A stretch of 11,652 nt of DNA from Thermoanaerobaculales bacterium. GTDB taxonomy: Bacteria > Acidobacteriota > Thermoanaerobaculia > Thermoanaerobaculales > Sulfomarinibacteraceae. The stretch lies in assembly GCA_029938595.1 (NCBI GenBank), contig JAOZUP010000089.1:1-11652 (forward strand), in the 5' to 3' direction. Positions 1 to 6,818 of the stretch are shown in pieces (the stretch's first letter is position 1; every line of letters starts with the position of its first letter). The notes under the pieces were generated by a model. The model had not been told where the DNA came from, did no database searches, and was given only the letters and a program-made list of their open reading frames with translations. Position numbers and translations under genes: made by a program.

Positions 1-226
1 CCCGACCGAGCGGAGGGAGGAAAACGCGGCCAGAGGTCCGGAATCGGCGCGATCCCATACAGGGTGGGGGGCTACGGCCCAGGTCGAATGCAGCCCGCCG
101 GCGCGCCAAAGGCGCGCAGCGGGCGAGGTCGGCGGCTCCGATGAGAGCTTGCTCTCGGAGGAGACATCGGCCGAGGCCGCGTGGCCGCGGTCGAAGACCG
201 TGGCCGGCGGGCGGACACGAGTCGAG
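1..226. repeat. Structured dispersed repeat, copy 1 (upstream of cysE)
   Basis: This stretch aligns with 1601-1837 in the same orientation. The part from 93 to 219 is gap-free against 1692-1818, with about 10 differences in 127 bases by eye; 1-92 is looser. It folds into three hairpins: 93-98/119-124 plus 101-107/111-117 with loop AAA; 136-140/156-160 plus 144-147/152-155 with a 3-nt bulge and loop CTTG; and 183-192/196-205 with loop GAA. It probably extends left of the window edge. No convincing protein is encoded; the frames through both copies give the same arginine/proline-rich nonsense. It could be a REP/MITE-like element or a structured RNA; the sequence does not decide. Confidence 0.8.
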
Positions 227-271
227 CAGGATGGTGGGAGTAGGAACGGGGCTGCGCGTGTTGGCCCTGAC

Positions 272-276
272 AGGAG
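272..276 (+). promoter_or_regulatory. Ribosome binding site deciding the cysE start
   Basis: AGGAG lies 8 nt before the ATG at 285. The in-frame upstream ATGs at 141 and 231 lack such a site. The one at 141 lies inside the dispersed repeat, so 285 is the preferred start. Confidence 0.7.
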
Positions 277-284
277 TTGTGAAC

Positions 285-1253
285 ATGGCCAAGATGGAGT
301 TCGCGGAGTTTCCGCACAACCACGGCATCGGCGCGATCGACCGGGTGCTGACCGACGTCGTAGACGAGCTGCAGGCGCAGGCCGAGCACCTCGCCACACC
401 GCTGCGAAAGACCTTCACCGGCCACCCACTGCCGTCCCGTACGGAAGTCGTGCAGATGGTGGAGCTGCTGAGGGCGGTGATCTTCCCGGGCTATGTGGGC
501 AGCCGCGATGTGACCGAGGAGAGCCTCGGCTACCACATGGGCGCGGCCCTCCACCGCGCGGCGATCATCATGATCGACGAGATCCACCGCGGGCTGTGCT
601 TCGCCTGCGAACGGGAAAAGGGCGACCGCGTGCCCGAGCAGTGCCTTGGCCAGGCAAAGCAGATCACCGAGCAGTTCCTGCGGCGGCTGCCCGAACTCCG
701 CCGCCTGTTGGCCCTCGATGCCGTCGCATCTTACGAGGGTGACCCCGCAGCGCCGAGCCCGTCGGAGGCGATCTTCTGCTATCCAGGCGTCCTTGCGCTC
801 ACCTGCCACCGCATCGCCCACGAGCTGCAACGACTCGGAGTCCCACTGATCCCGCGCATGATTACAGAGCACGCCCACAGCCTCACCGGCATCGATATCC
901 ACCCTGGGGCGAGGATCGGCGAAAGCCTTTTCATCGACCACGGCACCGGCGTGGTCATCGGCGAAACCTCGGTGATCGGAAATCGAGTCAAGATCTACCA
1001 GGGCGTTACGCTTGGCGCCAAGAGCTTCCCGCTCGACGACGACGGCAACCCGATCAAGGGTATCGACCGCCATCCGGTGATCGAAGACCACGTCACCATC
1101 TACTCCGGCGCGACCATCCTCGGACGCGTGACCATCGGCAACGGCGCAGTCATCGGCGGAAACGTGTGGCTGACCAGGGACGTGCCGCCGGGCGCAAAGA
1201 TCTCGCAGTCGAAACCCACGACCGAGCGTTTCGAGAATGGCGGCGGCATTTAA
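285..1253 (+). CDS. cysE: Serine O-acetyltransferase (CysE/EpsC-type)
   Basis: The enzyme transfers acetyl from acetyl-CoA to L-serine, giving O-acetylserine for cysteine synthesis in the cytoplasm. The 322-residue product has a helical N-terminal part (about 1-195) and a left-handed beta-helix of hexapeptide repeats (about 200-305). Motifs seen are TGIDIHPGARIG (Asp204), IDHGTG (His219), IGETSVIG, QGVTLG and DRHP (His263). These match the catalytic Asp/His and His positions of E. coli CysE, with the same 15-residue Asp-His spacing. A loop insertion of about nine residues precedes DRHP, as in the longer EpsC-like subgroup. The usual GVPAR-type segment is absent, but the protein ends in ...ENGGGI. 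The terminal Ile resembles the CysE tail that docks into CysK. The start follows the ribosome site at 272-276. No cysK or other cysteine gene is next to it, and the gene sits between two direct repeats. Confidence 0.93.
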   Translation: MAKMEFAEFPHNHGIGAIDRVLTDVVDELQAQAEHLATPLRKTFTGHPLPSRTEVVQMVELLRAVIFPGYVGSRDVTEESLGYHMGAALHRAAIIMIDEIHRGLCFACEREKGDRVPEQCLGQAKQITEQFLRRLPELRRLLALDAVASYEGDPAAPSPSEAIFCYPGVLALTCHRIAHELQRLGVPLIPRMITEHAHSLTGIDIHPGARIGESLFIDHGTGVVIGETSVIGNRVKIYQGVTLGAKSFPLDDDGNPIKGIDRHPVIEDHVTIYSGATILGRVTIGNGAVIGGNVWLTRDVPPGAKISQSKPTTERFENGGGI

Positions 1254-1274
1254 TTTCGGATTTCGGATTTCGGA
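1254..1274. repeat. TTTCGGA heptad tandem repeat, three perfect units
   Basis: Three exact 7-bp units follow directly after the TAA stop of the serine acetyltransferase gene, then a degenerate unit (TTTGCGG) to 1281. This belongs to the same kind of short-period intergenic array as those at 9639-9674 and 10943-10980. Confidence 0.85.
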
Positions 1275-1277
1275 TTT

Positions 1278-1600
1278 GCGGTCCCCCCGCTTGATTCCTA
1301 CGCCGGGAAGCCTCAGTCGGCGTGGCGCTGTTGCGGAGGGCCTCGTCGCGAGGGCCGCGAGACGTGGTCAGCTGGTGCGCGCTTGCGCACGCCAGATGGC
1401 CGCGTATCGCGGGCCGCAGTAGAGGCCCGGAGCGACACAGCGCCATGGGCGGCGCAGCCGCCACGCCGACCTCGGGGGCTCCAGGACTGAACCAGGCCCC
1501 GCGGAGCCGCAGCGAAGCGAAGGCGGAGCGATCGTGCCGCCGTTGGGCCTGTGACGGCGTTTCTCCGACTGGAGCGAGGAGGGACAGATCTGGTGATCGT
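1278..1600. other. Gene-free GC-rich stretch with several hairpins
   Basis: No credible gene is seen here. The frames are open but arginine-rich, lack family resemblance and look like GC-driven artefacts. Visible stem-loops are 1375-1380/1385-1390 (GTGCGC, loop GCTT), 1398-1415 (GGCCGCG, loop TAT, with one bulged base) and 1448-1453/1457-1462 (GGCGGC, loop GCA). The run leads straight into copy 2 of the dispersed repeat, so it may be part of a longer composite element. The matching part of copy 1 would lie outside the window. Confidence 0.5.
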
Positions 1601-1837
1601 ACCGATCGAGCAGAGGGAGGAAAACATCGTCATAGGTCCGGCGCCGGCGCGATCACAAAATAGGTGGAGGTGGGTCGTTCGCCAAGAGGTAGCCCGCCGG
1701 CGCGCCACAGGCGCGCAGCGGGCGAGGCCGATGGCTCCGACGAGAGCTTGCTCTCGGAGGAGACGTTGGCCGAGGCCGCGTGGCCGCGGTTGAAAACCGT
1801 GGCCGGCGGGCGGGCACGGAGACGAGTACGGGTCGAG
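1601..1837. repeat. Structured dispersed repeat, copy 2 (downstream of nfuA)
   Basis: This is the second copy of the element at 1-226, same orientation, ending 11 bp before the nfuA stop at 1849. The three hairpins are kept. The first loop changes from AAA to ACA (1707-1709). The bulge of the second changes from ATG to ACG. The third stem (1782-1791/1795-1804) has a T-A pair next to the loop where copy 1 has C-G. A 12-nt insertion relative to copy 1 lies near the right end, around 1819-1831. Confidence 0.82.
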
Positions 1838-1848
1838 AACGACGCGAC

Positions 1849-2421
1849 TTATCGCGCGTAGTACGGGGTGGAGCCGGACTCGTGGTCGGTATTGTCGAGG
1901 ACCCTCTTGATCTCGGGCACCTCCTCCAGGATGGCGGTCTCGATCCCCTCCTTGAGGGTGACTTGCGACATGCCGCAACCCTGACAACCACCACCGAACT
2001 GAATGACGGCGGCGTCACCGTCGACTTCGAGGAGCTCTACCCAACCGCCGTGACCGGCGAGCGACGGCGCAATGCGCTCGTCGATCACCTTCTGCACCCG
2101 TTGCGCGAGCGGGTCATCCCAGCTCACCTCGGCCTGCGGATTATTGAACTGGAACCCGGTCCCGCTGGTATCGGTGACGAAGTCGACCGAGGCGCCCTCG
2201 AGCCACTCGGCGCTCTGTGGGTCGAGATAGACAGTGATCGAATCCTGGTCGACGACCACATCCTCGTCCTTCGTCTCGCCTTCCATCATCAGTGCCAGCT
2301 CGTAGCGAAACTGGTGCTTGCCGAACCGGTGCGCCACCACGCGGACGCCGAGCGTTGGAGTCTCGCTCAGGTCCATGTACTCACGGACCTTCTCTCGCGC
2401 GGTGTCGGTGAATGTGATCAT
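1849..2421 (-). CDS. nfuA: Fe-S cluster scaffold/carrier, NfuA-type
   Basis: This protein carries assembled iron-sulfur clusters to target enzymes in the cytoplasm. The product is 190 residues, close to E. coli NfuA (191). Residues 1-95 resemble the degenerate A-type (HesB-like) domain, without conserved cysteines. Residues 104-180 form the NifU C-terminal domain, with GGGCQGCGMSQVTLKEGIE carrying Cys146 and Cys149, the CxxC that binds the cluster between two subunits. The C-terminus STPYYAR echoes the tyrosine-rich tail of NfuA. ATG at 2421 is preferred over in-frame ATGs at 2439 and 2448, because AAAGGGG (2428-2434) lies 6 nt upstream of it and the homologous protein begins there. The gene lies 87 bp downstream of the large peptidase gene on the same strand. 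No other Fe-S assembly gene is in view. Confidence 0.93.
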   Translation of the reverse strand: MITFTDTAREKVREYMDLSETPTLGVRVVAHRFGKHQFRYELALMMEGETKDEDVVVDQDSITVYLDPQSAEWLEGASVDFVTDTSGTGFQFNNPQAEVSWDDPLAQRVQKVIDERIAPSLAGHGGWVELLEVDGDAAVIQFGGGCQGCGMSQVTLKEGIETAILEEVPEIKRVLDNTDHESGSTPYYAR

Positions 2422-2427
2422 CTCTGT

Positions 2428-2434
2428 CCCCTTT
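2428..2434 (-). promoter_or_regulatory. Ribosome binding site deciding the nfuA start
   Basis: On the minus strand this reads AAAGGGG, 6 nt before the ATG at 2421. The two upstream in-frame ATG codons would place this site inside the coding sequence. Confidence 0.55.
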
Positions 2435-2472
2435 CGCATTCGCCGCAAGGCGGCGTGCCCATGCTACCAGAA

Positions 2473-2510
2473 AACGTTGTAACGTTTGAACGTTCAAACG
2501 TTTGAACGTT
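2473..2510. repeat. AACGTTNN array, five units with 8-bp period
   Basis: AACGTT occurs at 2473, 2481, 2489, 2497 and 2505, an exact 8-bp period. The hexamer is its own reverse complement, so the array can pair with itself. The last unit supplies the first bases after the peptidase stop codon (TAA CGTT on the minus strand). A related array is at 6776-6818. Confidence 0.85.
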
Positions 2511-5500
2511 AGCGTGTGCCCAGCACCGCCGACACCGTGGTCTCCTCGCCGCCCCGCGAGACCGTCACCTCGACCTTATCGCCAGGCGCGTGGCTCTTGA
2601 GCAAAGCCGAAAACGAGCGGAGATCAGCCACCGCCTCGCCGTCGAGGGCCACAATGACGTCCCCGGCCACGATGCCTGCCTTCTCAGCTCCGGAGCCCGG
2701 CATCACCTGTTGGACGCGGACGCCTTTGCCCTCGAAGGAAAAATCGGGCATAGTGCCGAGGCTCGCCCGTCGCTCACCCTGCCCAGCCGTCGCCTTCGGC
2801 GCTAACGGTGGACCCGACTCGCCAATGGTCACGGTCAGCGGGTCGGTGCGCTCGGCCAGATAGCCGACGGCTTCGTGCGCCGCCGCAGTCACCGTAACCA
2901 TGCCGTCGGCATCGATGGTGTCGGCGGTGTCCGACGGCCGGTGATAGTCGGGCGTCGGACCCGTAAAGAGCTGGACCGCCGGCACCCCGTTCTCGATGCA
3001 CGCCACTTGGTCCGAGGCATCGAGGGGCTCTGAGACCACCGCCACCGGCGCCCCCGTTGTGTAGCCGACGCCCATGAAAATGAAGCGCCACTCGCGGGCG
3101 GTATCGGCATTGAGGACGAAGAGCTTGCCGTCCGCGAGCCGCCCCACCGTGTCGAGATTCACACAGGCAAAGGGCCGGACGCTGGGGGGCATCGACTTCA
3201 GCAGATGGCGGGAGCCGACCAGACCCGCCTCTTCACCGGTAACCACCGCAAAGACCACGGGCCGCGGCCGCGGCGGCTCCGCCGCCATGGTCCGCGCCAA
3301 CTCGAGCAGTACCGCAACGCCGGAGGCATTGTCGTCGGCCCCGGGGTGGATCATCCCCTCATTTCCGGAGCGAACATCCGGCCAACCCCGACCGAGATGA
3401 TCGAGGTGGGCGAGGACCAGAACGGGTTGATCGGCCAGCTCGGGGTCGGTGCCGGGCACCCGCCCCACGAGGTTGACCAGCTCCATTTCCCGCTCAGGTT
3501 CACCTCCGGTCCAGAGCCAGCCCTGGCGATATGCCTGGTCGCCGGCCGCTTCGAGACCACTCTCGGCCAGCCACGCCTCGACCATCGCGGTTGCTTGAGC
3601 GAGGCCCTCGGAGCCGAGGCCTCGTCCCTCGAGCGCCGGGTCCGCGAGAGCAGCCACCACCCGCCCCAGCGCCTGAGCATCGTACGCCGGAGGCAGCTCC
3701 GCCAGGGGCGCCCTCTCCGGCAGCTCCAGCGGCGGCATTTCACCGTCCGAGAGGTTGCGAACCAGCGGCGATGAGAGCGGTTGCCACATCCCCTTGGCCA
3801 CATTCTCAGGCTCGTCGCCCCGGAAGCCGAGGTAGGAGTACCGTGTGTAATGCGGCAGCTTGCGGGCGAGACCGGGAATGGCATCGACCGGGGCTGCGGT
3901 GATCCAACCGACCGCGGTTTTCGGGTTGCCCGCGGCCCGCGCCACCAACACCAGTGAGTGATCGCCGCGGGTCAGCGAGTCGCCGGCCAAACTCACCGAT
4001 TCGGCGGTCAGCTCCACCCCCTGTTCAGCCACTCGGCGGGCAATCTCGCCCCCGAACAAATTGTCCCACCCAAACACCCAGGTCGGATTGTCGGGCAACT
4101 GCTCGATGTCGCTGTCAAGAACAACGCGCGGCTCGTCGGGCCGTGCCCAATCCGCAGCCAGCTGCCGCCACGCAGCCGCCTCCTGGTCGCCCGCCCTCGA
4201 AGGGAGCACGTACAGAGGATCCTCCCCACCGAAGATGGTCGACAGGGCCGGCGGGACCTCCAGCGGGTCCAGGCGGCGCATCACGTCAAAGGCCGGATCC
4301 ACGTCGACCCGCAACGGCCGAGTAGCGCACGGCACCTCGATAATGCAGTCGCGTCCGCATGATCCGGCTTCGGCCCATATGGGCTCCTCACGACCCTCGA
4401 CTGTCACAGCCACTGGCACCGTGACCGGGAAGGGGTCTTCCTTCTGCACCTGGCGCAGATGGACCATCACCCGCCACGGCGCCTCGCCGGGCGCGCCCTC
4501 CTCGACCCGCGCCTCGTGGATCTCGATCTGCGGCGCGCCGGTACGCTCCACCCACTCCTTGACAAAGGGAACCCAATCGCCCCCGGTCTCGTCAGTGAAG
4601 GCATTCGCAATGTCCGTAAAGGAGGCGCGTGTGAATCGGTGCTCCCGATCAAAGCGGGTCATTGTCGCCAGAAACTCGTCGTTCCCCACCGCACGCCGCG
4701 CCATGTGGAAGAGCATCAGACACTTGCCGTAGCCCACGGCTTCCGATGCGGCGGATGAGCGCGATCCAAACTCGGTGAGCGGAAAATCCTCACCCGTCGA
4801 GACCATGTCTGTGAACTTCTTGAGAGTTGCCCGGCGGTAGGTGGCGCCCCCGCCACGCTGCTCGGCAAAGAGGTGGTCCGCCATGTACGCCGTGAGGCCC
4901 TCGCACCAGTTTCCGGTTTCCGAGTCCACGTAGAGAGAGTTGCCCCACCAGTTGTGGAGAAGCTCATGGGGGTATGACGACGTGAGGATCCAGGGAAACC
5001 GGATCACCTGCGGACCGAGGAGCGTGAACCCGGGCATCCCGTAACCCGTCTCCCAAAAATTCTCCACGAGGGCAAATGATGCGTAGGGATAGGGCGGCAG
5101 CATCTCCTCATACAGCTCGAGGTAGCGCGCCGTTGCGTCGAGAAAGCGCTGAGCGAGGGAGGGGTCGTCCTCGCGAAGGAACGCGAAGACCTCCACCTTG
5201 CCGGCGCTCCTTGCGTACTCGTGCCACGGCCCCGCCACGAGGTAGATCTCCTCGGTCGGGTGGTCGAGCTGCCACGCCGTCACGCGAAGGCCGGCTTCGG
5301 TGATCTCGTGCCGGGTGCGGCGACCCTGGGACACCACGTCCCACGGCGGCGCCAGGTCCTTGACCTCTAGCTTGAAGGTCAACAGGCCGTCACCAAACGT
5401 CGGAACCCAGAAGCTGGTGCCGGCGAGGAATACACCTCTCTCGTCGATCAGGCCGGGGGTTTCAGAAAAGCTCCTCTGGTACTCCTCGCCCTGGGTTGCC

Positions 5501-5901
5501 AGCTCATGATCGATCCGACCCCTGTACACGATCTCCACGGGCTCCTCCGCACCTTCCTCCCTGAACAAGCGAAATCCCTCGAGGGGCACGTTTTCTGACA
5601 CCGTCTCCGTTGTGGCGTTGATCCCGAAGAAGTCGGCCTCGACAGGTCCCGCGACCGGTTCCAGACGCCAGCCCGGGGTTGTAACGCGCGGCGCCATCCC
5701 GGCGTGGAGCACGAAGTGGTAGGCCCCGTTCTCGTCCGCCACCACCGCCCCGTTCAAGCTGAGATCGTCCACAACGGCAACGGCCTGCTCTGCCGGATCG
5801 ATTCGGACTTCCAAATCGTGGTGGACGATTTCTGCAGAGAATCCTGCGGCTGCAACGGCCCACACAACAGACACCAACACACAAACGCGTCTCAGAATCA
5901 T
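2509..5901 (-). CDS. Secreted M1-like / M28 / PDZ fused metallopeptidase
   Basis: A predicted exported protein of 1130 residues, probably acting on peptides outside the cytoplasmic membrane. Residues 1-23 look like a signal peptide (cleavage after FSA). Residues about 24-460 form an M1-type region: VENFWETGYGMPGF in place of the GAMEN loop, the zinc motif HELLH (His312, Glu313, His316), Glu334 in NWCEG and a possible catalytic Tyr391. A region at about 550-715 ends in KLPHYTRYSYLGF, a tail seen in bacterial M1-like proteins. Residues about 745-1010 are an M28 aminopeptidase domain with AHLDHLG (His832), GADDNASG (Asp856), TGEEAGLVGS (Glu890, Glu891), NLDTVG (Asp917) and YHRPSDT (His987), so all metal ligands are present. 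Residues about 1045-1130 are a PDZ domain (GVRVQQVMPGSGAEKAGI). The start has a strong AGGAGG 4 nt upstream. Substrates are unknown. One oddity is the joining of two complete exopeptidase-type active sites in a single chain. Confidence 0.9.
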   Translation of the reverse strand: MILRRVCVLVSVVWAVAAAGFSAEIVHHDLEVRIDPAEQAVAVVDDLSLNGAVVADENGAYHFVLHAGMAPRVTTPGWRLEPVAGPVEADFFGINATTETVSENVPLEGFRLFREEGAEEPVEIVYRGRIDHELATQGEEYQRSFSETPGLIDERGVFLAGTSFWVPTFGDGLLTFKLEVKDLAPPWDVVSQGRRTRHEITEAGLRVTAWQLDHPTEEIYLVAGPWHEYARSAGKVEVFAFLREDDPSLAQRFLDATARYLELYEEMLPPYPYASFALVENFWETGYGMPGFTLLGPQVIRFPWILTSSYPHELLHNWWGNSLYVDSETGNWCEGLTAYMADHLFAEQRGGGATYRRATLKKFTDMVSTGEDFPLTEFGSRSSAASEAVGYGKCLMLFHMARRAVGNDEFLATMTRFDREHRFTRASFTDIANAFTDETGGDWVPFVKEWVERTGAPQIEIHEARVEEGAPGEAPWRVMVHLRQVQKEDPFPVTVPVAVTVEGREEPIWAEAGSCGRDCIIEVPCATRPLRVDVDPAFDVMRRLDPLEVPPALSTIFGGEDPLYVLPSRAGDQEAAAWRQLAADWARPDEPRVVLDSDIEQLPDNPTWVFGWDNLFGGEIARRVAEQGVELTAESVSLAGDSLTRGDHSLVLVARAAGNPKTAVGWITAAPVDAIPGLARKLPHYTRYSYLGFRGDEPENVAKGMWQPLSSPLVRNLSDGEMPPLELPERAPLAELPPAYDAQALGRVVAALADPALEGRGLGSEGLAQATAMVEAWLAESGLEAAGDQAYRQGWLWTGGEPEREMELVNLVGRVPGTDPELADQPVLVLAHLDHLGRGWPDVRSGNEGMIHPGADDNASGVAVLLELARTMAAEPPRPRPVVFAVVTGEEAGLVGSRHLLKSMPPSVRPFACVNLDTVGRLADGKLFVLNADTAREWRFIFMGVGYTTGAPVAVVSEPLDASDQVACIENGVPAVQLFTGPTPDYHRPSDTADTIDADGMVTVTAAAHEAVGYLAERTDPLTVTIGESGPPLAPKATAGQGERRASLGTMPDFSFEGKGVRVQQVMPGSGAEKAGIVAGDVIVALDGEAVADLRSFSALLKSHAPGDKVEVTVSRGGEETTVSAVLGTR

Positions 5902-5905
5902 GACG

Positions 5906-5911
5906 CCTCCT
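5906..5911 (-). promoter_or_regulatory. Ribosome binding site of the peptidase gene
   Basis: A perfect AGGAGG on the minus strand lies 4 nt before the ATG at 5901. This is closer than usual, but it supports that start together with the signal peptide directly after it. Confidence 0.65.
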
Positions 5912-5980
5912 GCCGACAGTCTACTCGATCGGGGATCGGCCAGGCGCTGGGTGAGATATGCGGGCTAGGCCTGATGCAGG

Positions 5981-6009
5981 TGGACCTGAGGCGCGCCGCA
6001 GGATACTAT
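5981..6009 (+). promoter_or_regulatory. Candidate sigma-70-type promoter for the gene at 6046
   Basis: TGGACC (5981-5986) and TACTAT (6004-6009) each match four of six consensus bases, and the spacing is exactly 17 bp. It lies in the 144-bp divergent gap between the peptidase and the small secreted protein. It predicts a transcript start near 6016 and a leader of about 30 nt. This is a weak call from sequence alone. I saw no equally good minus-strand promoter for the peptidase. Confidence 0.35.
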
Positions 6010-6045
6010 GCGCTTCGACCGAGAACCCCTGATGTGGAGGTGAAC

Positions 6046-6777
6046 ATGTTCGCTCGTAAGACCCTTGGTGCCGTGTTCGTCGTTCTTTTGACCGCCAGCG
6101 CAGCCGCCGCGGATATCAAGATCGTCAAGATGACTCACCGCGACGGATTCGCCATGATGGGCCAGACCCAACCTCCCTCGGACGTGGAGCAAACCACCTG
6201 GATCGGTGCAGACAGGATGTTCATGGATCAGGGTGATACGGCCACAATTGTCCGCACCGACACCGGCAAAATGATCGTCATCAATTACACCCACAAGACT
6301 TACAGCGTCCTCGACCTGCCGATCGACTTGGAAAAGCTACTCCCGCCCGAAATGGCCCAGGGATTCCTGGCGATGATGACCTTCGAGGTCACCGTAACCC
6401 CGACTGACGAGCACAAGACCATCGGCGAGTGGAAGGTCCGGCGCTACGGCATGACGATGGCCTCCAAGATGATGAGCGCGGAATCGACCATGTGGGCAAC
6501 GACCGACGTCGATTTCGACCACGAGGCTTTCCATCGCCTGTACACGGAGATGGTCAGCCTCCAACCTGGAATGGCCGACGCGGCCAAGGAGATGCGCCAG
6601 ATCAACGGAATTGTGGTCGAACAGGAAACCGTCATGACCATGATGGGTAATACGACGGTCAAATCCTCGGAAACGACGACCTCGATCGAGGAGCTTGACC
6701 CACCGGCGGGCATCTATGACCCGCCCCCGGACTTCGCCGAGAAGCCATTCGATTTCATGGCGTCAATGCAGAAGTGA
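6046..6777 (+). CDS. Secreted protein of unknown function (possibly DUF4412-like)
   Basis: The product is 243 residues. A signal peptide spans about 1-22 (basic start, hydrophobic core, cleavage after ASAAAA). The mature part has alternating beta-rich segments: WIGADRMFMDQGDTATIVR, then KMIVINYTHKTYSVLDLP, then IGEWKVRRYGMTM. A Trp/Asp patch (MWATTDVDFD) and a proline-rich C-terminal end (YDPPPDFAEKPF) follow. This 'marker protein plus reported stored state' pattern recalls DUF4412-type periplasmic proteins, but I do not recognise the family with certainty. The stretch 135-150 is rich in methionine. ATG at 6046 is chosen because GGAGG (6036-6040) lies 5 nt upstream and the signal peptide begins there; earlier in-frame starts run back into the divergent peptidase gene. 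The TGA stop is part of a GACGTT repeat unit. Confidence 0.75.
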   Translation: MFARKTLGAVFVVLLTASAAAADIKIVKMTHRDGFAMMGQTQPPSDVEQTTWIGADRMFMDQGDTATIVRTDTGKMIVINYTHKTYSVLDLPIDLEKLLPPEMAQGFLAMMTFEVTVTPTDEHKTIGEWKVRRYGMTMASKMMSAESTMWATTDVDFDHEAFHRLYTEMVSLQPGMADAAKEMRQINGIVVEQETVMTMMGNTTVKSSETTTSIEELDPPAGIYDPPPDFAEKPFDFMASMQK

Positions 6778-6818
6778 CGTTGAAACGTTAAACGTTTGAC
6801 GTTGAACGTTCTAACGTT
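6776..6818. repeat. (A/G)ACGTT array, six units with 7-8 bp period, between convergent stops
   Basis: Units start at 6776, 6784, 6791, 6798, 6805 and 6813 (steps of 8, 7, 7, 7 and 8). The array overlaps the TGA stop of the plus-strand gene (6775-6777) and the TAA stop of the minus-strand phosphatase (6788-6790). It encodes roughly the last nine or ten residues of the phosphatase (ETLERSTSNV). It is the same unit as the array at 2473-2510. It may act as a two-way 3'-end structure, since AACGTT is palindromic. Confidence 0.85.

Noticed and set aside
141..284. N-terminal extension of the serine acetyltransferase, from ATG 141 or 231
   Set aside because: It is arginine-rich, overlaps the dispersed repeat for the 141 start, and the good ribosome site is before ATG 285.
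72..1091. Long minus-strand reading frame opposite cysE
   Set aside because: It is the complement of a clear family match; the composition is an antisense artefact and its start part is repeat.
1254..1290. Classical intrinsic terminator after cysE
   Set aside because: The GCGG/CCGC stem at 1278-1290 is only 4 bp and lacks a T-run after it.
1780..2505. Plus-strand frame of 241 codons opposite nfuA
   Set aside because: It is antisense to a conserved gene and begins in the repeat; the high-GC codon pattern keeps the opposite frame open.
3205..3774. Plus-strand frame of 189 codons inside the peptidase gene
   Set aside because: The minus-strand M28 domain has all its catalytic motifs; this frame has no family resemblance.
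5704..6045. Upstream extension of the small secreted protein
   Set aside because: It runs back into the divergent peptidase gene; the signal peptide and ribosome site place the start at 6046.
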